Positions 23,778 through 33,224 of a DNA stretch of 45,185 bases are shown in pieces. A program made the translations under genes and the position numbers. The stretch's first letter is position 1; each line of letters starts with the position of its first letter. Location of the stretch: contig CAZVBE010000018.1 in assembly GCA_964625335.1 (NCBI GenBank), forward strand, positions 1-45,185, written 5' to 3'. The notes beneath the pieces are model-generated. The model was given only the letters and a program-made list of their open reading frames with translations. It had not been told where the DNA came from and did no database searches. The DNA comes from CAZGUG01 sp964625335. GTDB taxonomy: Bacteria; Bacillota; Clostridia; Ch29.

Positions 23778-24248
23778 TTACTTCCTTATCCTTACCACCC
23801 TCGCACCATTTGCCTTAACAAGCTCTGAGGGGCTAATCCTGACAAGGGAGTATTCCGACCCGCCACCGGTATAGATGAAATCCTTTTCCATAACTTTTTT
23901 GTCAACCAAATACATGGCTTCATAGGAGAACGAGGGTACCCCGCCACAGGGGTATCCCGTTTTTTCGAGGATTTCCTCCACCGTTGCGGTACGCGGCGGA
24001 GCGATGTTTAGGGCTTGTCCCACCTTTGTGGTGCTTACCCGGTGTTCTCCCTTCACTATGGCTACTATCAGATTGCCTTCATCATCCATCAGGCAGATAT
24101 TTTTGACAAGGTCCTTGGGTGAAGCGTTAACGGCTTCGGCGGCTTCCTGCACCGAGTGGCAGGACTTTTCAAATACCAGATGTTCCGCTTCAATACCCTT
24201 TTGTACTATGTAATCGTATAGTTTTCTATCGTATTGGTTCAAGATCAA
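23778..24248 (-). CDS. YbaK/EbsC-family aminoacyl-tRNA deacylase
   Basis: A 156-residue protein of the YbaK/ProX editing-domain family, which hydrolyses mischarged Cys-tRNA(Pro) or Ala-tRNA(Pro) in trans. Landmarks are the LVKNICLMDD segment with the conserved lysine near residue 48, VKGEHRVSTTKV near 64-75 and the GGVPSF loop near 102-107. The start is TTG at 24248, close after AAAGGTGG; a second TTG two codons further is possible. It is divergent from the 113-residue gene. Confidence 0.88.
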   Translation of the reverse strand: MILNQYDRKLYDYIVQKGIEAEHLVFEKSCHSVQEAAEAVNASPKDLVKNICLMDDEGNLIVAIVKGEHRVSTTKVGQALNIAPPRTATVEEILEKTGYPCGGVPSFSYEAMYLVDKKVMEKDFIYTGGGSEYSLVRISPSELVKANGARVVRIRK

Positions 24249-24344
24249 GATACCACCTTTTGATGTATTATTTATCTATCTTAAATAGATTATAAGGGTT
24301 GGAGGCGGTTAATTCAAGGGAATCGCCCGGAAATCCATTAAAAG

Positions 24345-24373
24345 TTCATCAGTCTTCCGGTTTTAGGTATAAT
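24345..24373 (+). promoter_or_regulatory. Predicted sigma-A promoter of the 113-residue gene
   Basis: TTCATC, a 17-base spacer and a perfect TATAAT; the TTG start follows 32 bases later. The -35 is a weak match. Confidence 0.55.
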
Positions 24374-24405
24374 ATAAAAAGACGGGAAAATAAGGAGGTA
24401 TTACA

Positions 24406-24747
24406 TTGAGCAGAGCGACATTTAAAGTCAGCCTGTCTCCGGCGGAGGCACTGGAGATGATAAGGGTACATCACACTAGTATAGGAACCGAACTTATTCA
24501 CGAAGAAATGTACGATCTTGGAGACGGCAAAACAATAGGGACCCTGGTGTTTCAAAAATACTATTTCAGGGCCGGCAATAAGGCCGCACTGGTGGTTATA
24601 TCCGACAACTTCAAGGGGTTCACCGAGGTAAGGTCGGTTGCAACCGGAAGCTCCCAAAGCGTTTTATTCAATTTCGATTGGGGTGCTTCCGATGACTTCG
24701 CGGACAGTACCCGGCAGGTGCTGAAGGATTACCTGGTGGAAGAGTGA
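24406..24747 (+). CDS. Conserved-looking protein of unknown function (possibly DUF6054)
   Basis: A 113-residue soluble protein starting at a TTG with AAGGAGG eight bases upstream. It has alternating beta-strand-like segments (IGTLVFQKYYFRAGNKAALVVISDN, FTEVRSVATGSSQSVLFNFDWG) and a C-terminal helix. From memory it may belong to the DUF6054 family of small Bacillota proteins, but I cannot confirm that. No catalytic motif, signal peptide or membrane segment is visible. It precedes the esterase gene by 89 bases on the same strand and could be co-transcribed. Confidence 0.65.
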   Translation: MSRATFKVSLSPAEALEMIRVHHTSIGTELIHEEMYDLGDGKTIGTLVFQKYYFRAGNKAALVVISDNFKGFTEVRSVATGSSQSVLFNFDWGASDDFADSTRQVLKDYLVEE

Positions 24748-24836
24748 GCCGGGGAGGTTCTGACGGCTCATGCATAAATAACAGGACAGTGTTTGTGTTT
24801 GCCAGTATTTGAAGGGGGCCGGAAAGGGGATAGAGC

Positions 24837-25526
24837 TTGAAGAATAATCAAAGCACAGGATGTTTGATAATACACGGTTTCGGCGGCAGCGCGGACGAAG
24901 TAAGCCCCTTGGCATCCCGGCTTAAGTCAAAGGGATACAAGGTAGCCTGTCCGGGATTAAAAGGTCACACCGGAAGACGCAGCGACCTCAAAAGGGCCGG
25001 ATACACCGACTGGATCAAGTCGGCGGAGCGCGGCCTTGTGGAACTTATGCCGGGCTGCAACTTCGTTTTTATAATAGGGTTTTCGATGGGCGGACTGATA
25101 GCGGTGAACCTTGCCCTGAAATACGATATAGCGGGTATGGTTACGATAAACACACCGATACATTACTGGGATATAAGGATGATACTATCCAATATTGTAC
25201 GGGGCCTTGCCGGCAGGGATTTTGGGATAATAAAACGCTATTCAAGAGCTATCGTTAAATTCCCCGTTTCCGCCCTCTGGAATTTCAGAATGCTGCTTAA
25301 CAGAACTAAACCCATGTTAAGTGATGTTGTATGTCCCGTGCTGATAACGCAGGGAGTGGACGACGATACCGTAAGGAAAAGCAGTGCCGAATATATATTT
25401 GATAATGTGAATTCACAGGTGAAGCAGCTGGAGTTCTATGAGAATTCCGGGCATCTGATGCTGCACGGCCCGGCTGCCCGTGATGTCATACGGGACATTG
25501 AAGATTTTATGGGAGGGGCGAGTTGA
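24837..25526 (+). CDS. Alpha/beta hydrolase, carboxylesterase (Est30-like)
   Basis: A 229-residue cytoplasmic alpha/beta hydrolase. The oxyanion region is IIHGFGGSADE near residues 11-21, the nucleophile elbow GFSMGG near 81-86, the acid QGVDDDTV near 178-185 and the catalytic histidine SGHLMLHG near 206-213, so the triad is complete. Length and arrangement fit Est30/YvaK-type monoacylglycerol-like carboxylesterases. The start is TTG at 24837, seven bases after AAAGGGG. It converges on the MBL-fold gene with a 19-base gap. Confidence 0.9.
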   Translation: MKNNQSTGCLIIHGFGGSADEVSPLASRLKSKGYKVACPGLKGHTGRRSDLKRAGYTDWIKSAERGLVELMPGCNFVFIIGFSMGGLIAVNLALKYDIAGMVTINTPIHYWDIRMILSNIVRGLAGRDFGIIKRYSRAIVKFPVSALWNFRMLLNRTKPMLSDVVCPVLITQGVDDDTVRKSSAEYIFDNVNSQVKQLEFYENSGHLMLHGPAARDVIRDIEDFMGGAS

Positions 25527-25545
25527 CAAGGAGACTGGGTTGTCG

Positions 25546-26538
25546 TCATGGAGAATAGATTAGAGACGTTCCTGTGTCTCCCTGTGTCTCTATCCAAAGG
25601 TTGCTGCCGTCGGTAGTGACTGTAATATTTCCTGAAAGGTCGGTTCTATATAACAAAATGTTTCTTCTTTCCAGCTTTGCAATGGTGTCGAGGTTCTGCC
25701 CGTGGGATTTCCCGCATATGTCACACAATCCGCAGGACATAACGGCTACCTTCGGGTTAACCCTGTCCAGGAATGTAGAGCATGTGGAACTGCGGCTGCC
25801 GTGATGGGCAACCTTTAATATATCAACCTCGGAAAATTTGTTGAGGTTTCGCGTCTCTGCCTGCCTGCACATGTCCCCGGTAAAGAGAAAACTTATGTCG
25901 TTAAAGGTCAGCTGGGACACAACCGAGTTGTTATTTATATTGGGGTAATTGTCGCCGGTTTCGATAATCTCGAAGGTTATTCCCGGCGCCAGTTTAAATT
26001 TCATGTCATCGTCCTCCAGAAACAGTGTCCCTTCATTCTCGACCGCATTCTCTACAGCTCTCATATAGTCCTGATATATGCCGAAGCTGGATGAGATTCC
26101 GCTGTCAATGACGGCCTTTACCTCAAAGGCTTCGATGACATTGTCAAGACCGCCCACATGGTCGAGATGGGGATGGGTGGCTATCATAAGCTCTATACTG
26201 TCGGTATCGAGTTCTTTAAGGTATTCAACTATATACGGGCCGTCATGGTCGTTGCCGCCGTCTATCAGTATGCCAATATCGCCGGCATCTATGAATATAC
26301 AGTCGGCGTTGTCCACATCCAGGAAATGGACAGCCACCTGCTCAATAGGGGCCGAATGCGCATCGAAAATCTCCTGTACCAATTGCTCGCCGGAGCCGTT
26401 GTGATAGAAGCTTTTACTTGTTACTTTAAAGGGTTGAAATATCAACGAAATAAAGACAATGAATAGAAACACTGCACCTATTATAAGGAAGGTGGCTATA
26501 CTTAAGAGAACGATACTTCGGGCCCTGATGTTTGGCAT
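25546..26538 (-). CDS. Membrane-anchored metallo-beta-lactamase-fold hydrolase (ComEC/Rec2 C-domain-like)
   Basis: A 330-residue protein with one N-terminal membrane anchor (IVLLSIATFLIIGAVFLFIVFISLIF, about residues 8-33) and an exported MBL domain with the THPHLDHVGG metal motif near residues 120-129, FTGDM near 215 and VAHHGSRSS near 240. The order resembles the extracellular MBL domain of ComEC, which acts as a nuclease, and free-standing relatives are common in Clostridia. The substrate is unknown. ATG 26538 has GGGGAG nine bases upstream. The last codons overlap a short GTGTCTCCCT repeat, so the extreme C-terminus (TQGDTGTSLIYSP) may be non-conserved. Confidence 0.85.
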   Translation of the reverse strand: MPNIRARSIVLLSIATFLIIGAVFLFIVFISLIFQPFKVTSKSFYHNGSGEQLVQEIFDAHSAPIEQVAVHFLDVDNADCIFIDAGDIGILIDGGNDHDGPYIVEYLKELDTDSIELMIATHPHLDHVGGLDNVIEAFEVKAVIDSGISSSFGIYQDYMRAVENAVENEGTLFLEDDDMKFKLAPGITFEIIETGDNYPNINNNSVVSQLTFNDISFLFTGDMCRQAETRNLNKFSEVDILKVAHHGSRSSTCSTFLDRVNPKVAVMSCGLCDICGKSHGQNLDTIAKLERRNILLYRTDLSGNITVTTDGSNLWIETQGDTGTSLIYSP

Positions 26539-26683
26539 GACAATGCACTCCCCGATTATCGCCAGGGAAGGATACCTATGCGGTGGTAGGATATTGACAA
26601 ATTTTTGACATCCTTCTTAATATATATTTCTATGTCACCGGCGTTATTCCTTTAACAAAGTCAAAGTATTTTGTGGTGTTTTT

Positions 26684-28174
26684 TTATTTCACGGCATCCT
26701 CCGAATACCTGTTGTTGGCATTCCACAGCATGAACTCGTCTATGCCGTTTTCCTCCAGAGCCCTTATCTGGGCTTTTACCTGCTCTGTTCCGTAGCTGAT
26801 ATATCCCTTTACCCAGGATGCAGTGAAGTTCTGTATCCACGGTCTTATAATAGCGGGGGTTTCAATATTTTTGTTCCGTGCCACCGAATCCTTTGCCGAA
26901 TGATAGACAGTTTCGTAGGGGTAAGCATCCGGTACCGAAAGGCCATAGGTATGGTTGGCGTAGTGACTAGGATACATCATGGGCGATATATAATCCACCA
27001 CATTGCTTATGCCTTCCCAGTACTGGCCGAGGGCCATGTCATCGGCGACAGAACCCACAAGGCCGTATATATCCGCCGAGATGTAGACATCCTTGGGCGA
27101 AAGTTCCTCATAGGCATATTTCAGGAAGTCCTGTATAACCAAAGGTTTGGATTTCCCGGTTGTATCCCTGTAATCCAGCTGCTTGTCAAGCTTACCTCCG
27201 TCCGAAGCGGGGAACCTGACATAGTCGAACTGTATTTCGTTAAACCCGGCATCTGCCGCTTCCTTGGAAACCGCCACGTCGTATTCCCACAGCATCCTGT
27301 CATGAGGGGATGCCCATATCAGTCCGTCGCTGTTTGTGAAGGGCTTGCCGCTGTCCCTGTAAACAATCGCCCTGTCGGTATGGTGGATGGTATAGGTCGG
27401 GTCCTTGAAGGTTACTATCCTTGCTATAGTATATATATTGTTGTCCTTTAGTTTTTTCATCAGTGCATCTATGTCCTTAACGGTGGCCTTGCTGTTGGCG
27501 TTTGGGCTGTACTTTTCCGCGGCCTCCGTTTTGAAAAGCATATTTCCACTATCGTCCTTAACGTCTATTACAAAGGTATTTATACCGGTCCTGTTTGCCA
27601 TTTCAATAAGCTGATCCAACCTCTGGCCTCCTGCCGAGTATATGGTTACGTATATTCCCTTAACCTTGACCCGTGGATTGTCCGGGTATTCATCTGCCTT
27701 GGCCTGGGGGGAATAATCCAGTTCCCGCAGCGTTTCGTCCAGAAGGTCATACCTGTCAGTTACAGTATACTCTCCGGCTATCCAGCCGTCTTCCTTGGTC
27801 TCCTTGGTGTCCATTGAGACAAGGTGCCACAATGTATCGTTTTCGTCGGTCTTTGTTTCGAGGATTCGTACCGCCGCACCCTTGATTGCAGAACCCACTA
27901 CTGGGGCATCTTTTGAAGCTTCCTGCCTTATATTGAGCTTGCTGGCGCTCACATAAAGGATATCCGGTTTGTCCTCCGGCTTTTCTTCGCCGGTATCGGT
28001 ATTGTCCTGGTCCTGCGGCTCTTCTGTATTTTGCCCGGTATCGTCACCGCCATCTTCGGTATCGCTGCCGGCGGGCTGCAGTACCGGGAAGATATCTCCG
28101 AAGGTGCAGGATACGGTAAGCATTGCCAGCACTAAAATAAATAATAAAAAAATAAGACCTCTATATTTTCTCAT
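26684..28174 (-). CDS. Lipoprotein with SH3 domain and DUF4015 glycoside-hydrolase-like domain
   Basis: A 496-residue exported protein. Residues 1-23 are a lipoprotein-type signal with a candidate lipobox cysteine C23 (LTVSC); residues about 30-70 are a disordered Asp/Glu/Gln-rich linker; 72-135 form a bacterial SH3 domain (ILYVSASKLNIRQEASKDAPVVGS...WHLV...GWIAGEY); the rest is a DUF4015 TIM-barrel domain (KGIYVTIYSAGG, FVIDVKDDSGNM, FDYVRFPASDGG, ISADIYGLVG, YISPMMYPSHYA), a family related to glycoside hydrolases and usually linked to cell-wall or spore surface polysaccharide. The substrate is unknown. ATG 28174 follows AGGGGGTC. Confidence 0.85.
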   Translation of the reverse strand: MRKYRGLIFLLFILVLAMLTVSCTFGDIFPVLQPAGSDTEDGGDDTGQNTEEPQDQDNTDTGEEKPEDKPDILYVSASKLNIRQEASKDAPVVGSAIKGAAVRILETKTDENDTLWHLVSMDTKETKEDGWIAGEYTVTDRYDLLDETLRELDYSPQAKADEYPDNPRVKVKGIYVTIYSAGGQRLDQLIEMANRTGINTFVIDVKDDSGNMLFKTEAAEKYSPNANSKATVKDIDALMKKLKDNNIYTIARIVTFKDPTYTIHHTDRAIVYRDSGKPFTNSDGLIWASPHDRMLWEYDVAVSKEAADAGFNEIQFDYVRFPASDGGKLDKQLDYRDTTGKSKPLVIQDFLKYAYEELSPKDVYISADIYGLVGSVADDMALGQYWEGISNVVDYISPMMYPSHYANHTYGLSVPDAYPYETVYHSAKDSVARNKNIETPAIIRPWIQNFTASWVKGYISYGTEQVKAQIRALEENGIDEFMLWNANNRYSEDAVK

Positions 28175-28298
28175 ATGTTGACCCCCTGTAGTTTGGTTAT
28201 GTCAACTCAATTATAACATCATATCTGACAATTTTCAGCATTTTTCCCGTATGTAATTTTATCCTTATGATAAGCAAGTGGAAACCCGTATAACCAAA

Positions 28299-28335
28299 AA
28301 GGCCTAACACCTATGGGATATAGGAATCAGGCCTT
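28299..28335 (-). terminator. Terminator of the ferritin-like gene
   Basis: On the minus strand AAGGCCT pairs with AGGCCTT, with an inner CCTAT/ATAGG stem, followed by TTTTTGG. It lies 50 bases after the gene ending at 28387. Confidence 0.8.
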
Positions 28336-28386
28336 AACAGCAAATGAAATCTTAATTTTCTATATGTCTGTTTAACAGGGTGCAGT

Positions 28387-28641
28387 TTAGGATCGCCGGT
28401 CATTTTGCTGCTTGTTTGTCTGTATTATTTGGGGGTCGTTTTGGTTTGTGTTCTGATTGTTTTCGTTTAAGTAGTTTAGCCTGTTGTTCAGCATCTGTAC
28501 GTGGCGCAGGGCATCCTGCTGCATCTGCTGAAACATCTGCTTTGCCGTAGGATCGTCGGTGGATTCGGCATACATGGCATAGTTTCCAAGGGCGGCCTGC
28601 TCAGTGGCAATGGCTTTTTCCAGATCGCTTTTTACAGTCAT
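28387..28641 (-). CDS. Small ferritin-like/spore-coat-type protein
   Basis: An 84-residue protein with two helices predicted from residues 4-26 and 31-58 (LEKAIATEQAALGNYAMYAES and KQMFQQMQQDALRHVQMLNNRLNYL) and a disordered Asn/Gln-rich tail. The E..Y..E and D..H spacing resembles half of a ferritin/rubrerythrin four-helix bundle, seen in small coat-like proteins of spore formers. Metal binding is not certain because one ligand is Asp and only half a bundle is present; it may dimerise. AAGGAGG lies eight bases before the ATG. Confidence 0.65.
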   Translation of the reverse strand: MTVKSDLEKAIATEQAALGNYAMYAESTDDPTAKQMFQQMQQDALRHVQMLNNRLNYLNENNQNTNQNDPQIIQTNKQQNDRRS

Positions 28642-28847
28642 GGGATATCCTCCTTGTTATGGTATGGGGATACATCTTCATGTTTGGTATTCCTTGCTGA
28701 TAGTCTCCCCGGTACTTAGTATTTCTATTGTCAACAATAATAAACCGGTCATATTTTGGCAAAAAAGTGATATGCACTGTTAAAAGGGGAAAGGAGCATC
28801 CTTGTCGAATAAATCGGAATGGGGACACATCTGATAACTGAACATAA

Positions 28848-28876
28848 TGCGACAAACGAGAACCGCTCCTGTCGCA
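28848..28876. repeat. REP-like palindrome, copy 1
   Basis: Perfect seven-base arms TGCGACA / TGTCGCA flank a loop containing AGAACCGCTCC. A second palindrome with different arms but the same kind of core (AGAACCGTCCC) is at 37635. It lies 28 bases before the exonuclease start. Confidence 0.55.
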
Positions 28877-28903
28877 CACTTGTCACAAGAGAGGTGGGAT
28901 ATA

Positions 28904-30037
28904 ATGGATGGGATAAAGATACTGCATACCGGTGACCTGCACCTTGGCATGTCCTTTGCCGGTTCAAAGCTGCCCGCCGGTGTGGGCAGGATTAGAAGGC
29001 AGGAACTGTGGGAAACCTTTGACAGGATAATTCAAACAGCAAAGGCGGAAAAGGTTGATATTTTACTTATTGCCGGCGACCTTTTTGAATATAACTACTG
29101 CACTGCGGCGGATATTTTAAGGATAAACGACAGGTTTGCCAAGATACCCGATATCCGGGTTTGCATTGCTCCGGGCAACCACGATCCTGTCCTTTCGGAT
29201 TCGCTTTACAATACCTGCCGGTGGCAGCCCAATGTACATATTTTCAGAAGCAGGCAAATACAAAATATTATGCTGGATGAACTAAATACTTGTGTATGGG
29301 GTCTGGGCTGGGACAGCGGAGAAATACGGGATCCCCTTCTTGCGGACTTTGAGGCTGGCGGCGGGGGCATAAATATTCTGCTGGCCCACTGTGACGTGGT
29401 GCCCAAGGGCAGCCGGTCGGATTACCTGCCGGTGCATACCGGGCACCTGGCGGGTTGTGATGTCGACTATGCCGCCCTCGGGCATATACACAAGGGCGGC
29501 AAGATAGAGCACAGCGGAAAAGGCGCTGCCGTCTACTGCGGCAGTCCCGAGCCGCTGGATTTCAGCGAAAACGGAGAACACGGCATATATCTAGGAACGC
29601 TTGGCAGGGACTTTTGCGATGTTAAGTTTATGCCGATAGCAAAGAGAAAGTTTGTTACCGAAAGGATACCACTTGACGCTTTTGTCTCCCAGGATTGGAT
29701 ACTGGAGCAGATGAGAACACATATAAACCTGGCGGGCAGGGGCAATCTGTTCAGATTTCTGCTGGAGGGAAGCGTTGACCCTGGGGTTGAGCTGGATACC
29801 GTATATATGGAACAGGCTGTTTCGGCCTTCCATACCGAGATAAGGAACAAAACCCTTCCCGGATATGATCTTGACACCGTCATGGCGGAGGGGCAAAACA
29901 GTATTATGGGAATATTTACGGCAAAGATTTTGCAAGCGCTGGAAAGGGAAACCGATCCGGGTAAGAGGGCGGTATTGGAAAGGGCTCTTTATATAGGACT
30001 GGACGCTTTAAACGGCAGGAAGGTGATTGGCCGATGA
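28904..30037 (+). CDS. DNA repair exonuclease, SbcD/Mre11-type (YhaO-like)
   Basis: A 377-residue metallophosphoesterase with the calcineurin-like motifs in order: GDLHLG (residues about 9-14), AGDLFE near 53, GNHDP near 89, LAHCD near 165 and GHIHKGG near 198, so the dinuclear metal site is complete. Together with the ATPase that follows it should form an SbcCD/Rad50-Mre11-like nuclease for DNA ends; the Bacillus YhaO-YhaN pair is the closest match. ATG 28904 has GAGAGGTGGG upstream; a frame open upstream runs through the palindrome and is rejected. The stop overlaps the next start by four bases (ATGA). Confidence 0.88.
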   Translation: MDGIKILHTGDLHLGMSFAGSKLPAGVGRIRRQELWETFDRIIQTAKAEKVDILLIAGDLFEYNYCTAADILRINDRFAKIPDIRVCIAPGNHDPVLSDSLYNTCRWQPNVHIFRSRQIQNIMLDELNTCVWGLGWDSGEIRDPLLADFEAGGGGINILLAHCDVVPKGSRSDYLPVHTGHLAGCDVDYAALGHIHKGGKIEHSGKGAAVYCGSPEPLDFSENGEHGIYLGTLGRDFCDVKFMPIAKRKFVTERIPLDAFVSQDWILEQMRTHINLAGRGNLFRFLLEGSVDPGVELDTVYMEQAVSAFHTEIRNKTLPGYDLDTVMAEGQNSIMGIFTAKILQALERETDPGKRAVLERALYIGLDALNGRKVIGR

Positions 30038-32262
30038 GGGTTAAGGAGTTATACATCAAAGCCTTTGGCAGGTTTTCGGACAAAAGGATTGTGCTGGGAG
30101 ATAACCTTAATATAATATACGGGCTTAACGAAAAGGGCAAATCAACAATTCACAGGTTTATCGAAGCCATGCTTTTTGGTTTTGTAAAGCCCGGCGTAAA
30201 AAGAAGGGTTATGATGGAGGAATATGACCTGTACCGGCCGTGGACCGGTGACCTGTATGAAGGCAGCCTTATATACGAGACCGGGGGCAGACGGTATAAG
30301 GTGGAAAGAAATATGGTCCGGGGCAGGGAAGGTGTCAGGGTTTTTGACGATATTTCCGGCGAAGAGATTACCCAAAGTTTCATGTATGACAAGGCCAGGA
30401 AGGAACTTTTGTTTGCGCGGCAGCATTTGGGCCTGAACCAGACTATATTCAGAAATACCATAAGCATAAGCCAACTGGGCAGCAAAAGCGACGCCCGGCT
30501 GGCCCGGGAAATACAGACGCGGCTGGGGAACTTATGCAGTGCCGGGGACGCGGATATATCGGTAAGCAGGGCGGAAAAGCTGATAAAGGAATACCTGGAC
30601 GGTATCGGAACCGACAGGGCATACTCTAAGGAGTATGGACGGCTGTGCCGGCAGACAGAGGAATTGGAGGAAGGCATTGAGGCGTCTGCGGCGGCGGTGG
30701 AGGACTTAAGGTCCCTCGGACAGCAAATCAGGGAAGCCGAGACCAAAGCGGAAGGGTTCAAGGCAGTCAGGGAACAGCTTGAACAAAAAATCAAGAATTA
30801 CAATGACAGCATGCTGCTAAAACGGTGGGCGGAGATACAAAGACTGGTGGAAGAGCAGCAAAGCCTTACTGCCCGGTTGGACAGTAAAAGCGAATACAGC
30901 GGATTTGATACAAGGGACAGCGAAGAACTTTTTACCCTTGACCGTCTTTCTGAGCAAAACAGACGGGAGATTATTAGGATTAAATCAAAGATTGATGAGA
31001 CCTCCGTGGATATTGCCGGGCTCGGCAAACGGATTTCTGAAAGAGACCGTCAAGACCGGGGAGAAGACAGGAAACTGGCCGGGCGGGGGATTAGGATCAG
31101 TTATTTGATATGCATAGCGGCTGTACTGGCGGCTGTCGGAGCAGCCGCGCTGGCAGCGGCGTCAAGCCCTGCCCTGTATACCCTTTTGATACCACTTGCA
31201 TGTTCTGTCATATACTGTCTAAAACGGGCGTCAAACCAAAAAAGGCGCTTAAAGGAACTGGAAGCGGCTGACCAGAGGCTGGAACTGGAGCGGCAGTATA
31301 TGGAAAAATACAGCGATGATTTGCGAAGCGCTCTTTCCGAGAAGGAGGAAGGGTTAAAAGAACACGAGGACAGGATTTCGGCCATACTAACAAAGGCAGG
31401 GACCGGAAGCACTGACGGGTACAGAGACAAACTGGCATGCTTCAAAAGGTACACCGGGTTGCAAAGCCGGCTGGAAGAAACAAACAGGCTGCTTAATATA
31501 AGGCTTGACGGTGAGACCTTTGACGCTGTAAGAGAAAGGGCCTTATACATACAAAAAACCGCCGGGGCGGCCGGGGTAACCGGTGCAGGCGATATATCGC
31601 ATGAAGAACCCCGCAGGGAAGAACTGCTGGAGTGGCAGCACAGCCTTGAGCGCGTTAAAGAAAGCCAGGCCGGCCTTATGGGCAGCATAGAAAAGACAAG
31701 GGGCAGCATTGAAACCCTGCAGCAAAGCCTTGTAAACTTACCTGAAATGGAGGAGGAGCTGTCAAAGGCAAGGGAAAGGCTGGAACATCTTAAACAGGAG
31801 AGGGCGGCCGCACAAAAGGCACTGGAAATAATACGTGAAGCGTCGGCAGAGGTACACAGGGAATTTGCGCCGCTGCTAAACCGTAAGGTTGGAGAGATAA
31901 CAGCGCATATAACCGGGGGCAGGTACAGCAATCTGCGGGTGGACGGAAACCTTGAAATATTGGCCGCAGCCCCCGAAACGGGGCGTCAGGTGAAGGCGGG
32001 ACTACTGAGCGGAGGAACAATAGATCAGTTTTACTTTGCTTTGAGGATGGCTGCTTCGGAACTTCTATCCGGAGAAAAGCACCTGCCGTTATTTTTAGAC
32101 GACAGCTTTGTTCAGCATGACGTACGCCGTCTGCGAAAGGTGATGGAATACCTTCTCAGGGTATCCAAAACGAGGCAGATAATAATATTTACCTGTCATA
32201 GCAGGGAGAAAGAGGTTGCAGACAGACTGGGGGGAGTATATAATTATCTGGAAATAGAATAG
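30034..32262 (+). CDS. AAA/SMC-type ATPase partner of the exonuclease (YhaN-like)
   Basis: A 742-residue ATPase. It begins with a Rad50/SbcC-like N-lobe and Walker A GLNEKGKST (residues about 30-38), has long coiled coils (about residues 185-300 and 385-640) and, unlike true SbcC, two hydrophobic membrane-type segments near residues 350-395, which is the YhaN pattern. The C-lobe carries LLSGGT (ABC signature) and LPLFLDDSFVQHD (Walker B). It is expected to tether or regulate the exonuclease. The gene overlaps the exonuclease gene by four bases, so they are co-translated. Confidence 0.87.
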   Translation: MRVKELYIKAFGRFSDKRIVLGDNLNIIYGLNEKGKSTIHRFIEAMLFGFVKPGVKRRVMMEEYDLYRPWTGDLYEGSLIYETGGRRYKVERNMVRGREGVRVFDDISGEEITQSFMYDKARKELLFARQHLGLNQTIFRNTISISQLGSKSDARLAREIQTRLGNLCSAGDADISVSRAEKLIKEYLDGIGTDRAYSKEYGRLCRQTEELEEGIEASAAAVEDLRSLGQQIREAETKAEGFKAVREQLEQKIKNYNDSMLLKRWAEIQRLVEEQQSLTARLDSKSEYSGFDTRDSEELFTLDRLSEQNRREIIRIKSKIDETSVDIAGLGKRISERDRQDRGEDRKLAGRGIRISYLICIAAVLAAVGAAALAAASSPALYTLLIPLACSVIYCLKRASNQKRRLKELEAADQRLELERQYMEKYSDDLRSALSEKEEGLKEHEDRISAILTKAGTGSTDGYRDKLACFKRYTGLQSRLEETNRLLNIRLDGETFDAVRERALYIQKTAGAAGVTGAGDISHEEPRREELLEWQHSLERVKESQAGLMGSIEKTRGSIETLQQSLVNLPEMEEELSKARERLEHLKQERAAAQKALEIIREASAEVHREFAPLLNRKVGEITAHITGGRYSNLRVDGNLEILAAAPETGRQVKAGLLSGGTIDQFYFALRMAASELLSGEKHLPLFLDDSFVQHDVRRLRKVMEYLLRVSKTRQIIIFTCHSREKEVADRLGGVYNYLEIE

Positions 32263-32291
32263 AGATAAGTTAGAAGGAAGGAATAAATAAA

Positions 32292-33224
32292 ATGAGGCTT
32301 GATAAGGGGCATTTTATAGCGCTGGCTGCGGGGGTTATTTGGGGTACGGTTGGGTTTTCCACCCGCAATCTTTACGATGCGGGATTAAGCCCCCTTCAGG
32401 TGTCTACTTACCGTACGACGGCTATGGCTTTGGTAACGGCTTTTATTATTCTTATATTCAACAGGAAGCTCTTTCTGATCAGAAAAAAAGACCTGCCATA
32501 TATCGTTGTGATGGGGCTGTTTGGCACAGCCCTTGGTTACCTCGCCTATAACAGTGCGATGAAGTATACAACCCTAGCTATTGCTTCCATGCTTGTATAT
32601 ACAAACCCTATATATACAACCATACTGGCGGCGATATTTTTCAAAGAGAGGATTTACAAGGGCAAGATAATTGGTCTTTTGCTGCTGATATCCGGTTGCT
32701 CCATGCTGGTGAAGGTATACGATGCGGCCTTTTTCAGTCTTAACACTATGGGTATAATATATGGGCTTCTTACCGGGATAAGTATTTCCATTTCCTCACT
32801 ATGCGCAAAGAGAGTAACCAGGGATTACCATACCCTTACCACGGTGTTCTATAACTTCGGAGTTGGGGCGCTGTTTCTTATTGCATTTTCATTTCCCTGG
32901 AAAACCCCGGCGGTTGTCTTTGGCAGCAGCGAAATATTGTCGCTGGCGTATCTTGCAATATTCCCGGGGGTAGTGGCATTTTTTCTTTACATGTATTCCA
33001 TCAAAAGGATAGAGGTGAGCCAGACCGAATCCTGTGTTGCGGTCGAGCCGGTTATGGCGGCGATACTGGGCTTTCTTTTCTTTGGCGAAACCCTTGACTG
33101 GGTGCAGTTTCTGGGCGCAGGAGTCATATTGCTGGGCGTACTGGTTTTTAACGATGCCTGGGGCAAAGAGGGGCGCAAGGATGAGCAAATGCCCCAGAGC
33201 GAAGGCGTGTTACAACAGCGGTGA
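32292..33224 (+). CDS. EamA-family (DMT) metabolite transporter
   Basis: A 310-residue integral membrane protein with ten predicted helices and the two-fold EamA repeat (AAGVIWGTVGFSTRNLYDAG at the N-terminus; VSQTESCVAVEPVMAAILGFLFFGE in the second half). It probably exports an amino acid or other metabolite. ATG 32292 is preceded by AGAAGGAAGG. It follows the ATPase gene by 29 bases and its 3' end overlaps that of the convergent cardiolipin synthase by 15 bases. Confidence 0.88.
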   Translation: MRLDKGHFIALAAGVIWGTVGFSTRNLYDAGLSPLQVSTYRTTAMALVTAFIILIFNRKLFLIRKKDLPYIVVMGLFGTALGYLAYNSAMKYTTLAIASMLVYTNPIYTTILAAIFFKERIYKGKIIGLLLLISGCSMLVKVYDAAFFSLNTMGIIYGLLTGISISISSLCAKRVTRDYHTLTTVFYNFGVGALFLIAFSFPWKTPAVVFGSSEILSLAYLAIFPGVVAFFLYMYSIKRIEVSQTESCVAVEPVMAAILGFLFFGETLDWVQFLGAGVILLGVLVFNDAWGKEGRKDEQMPQSEGVLQQR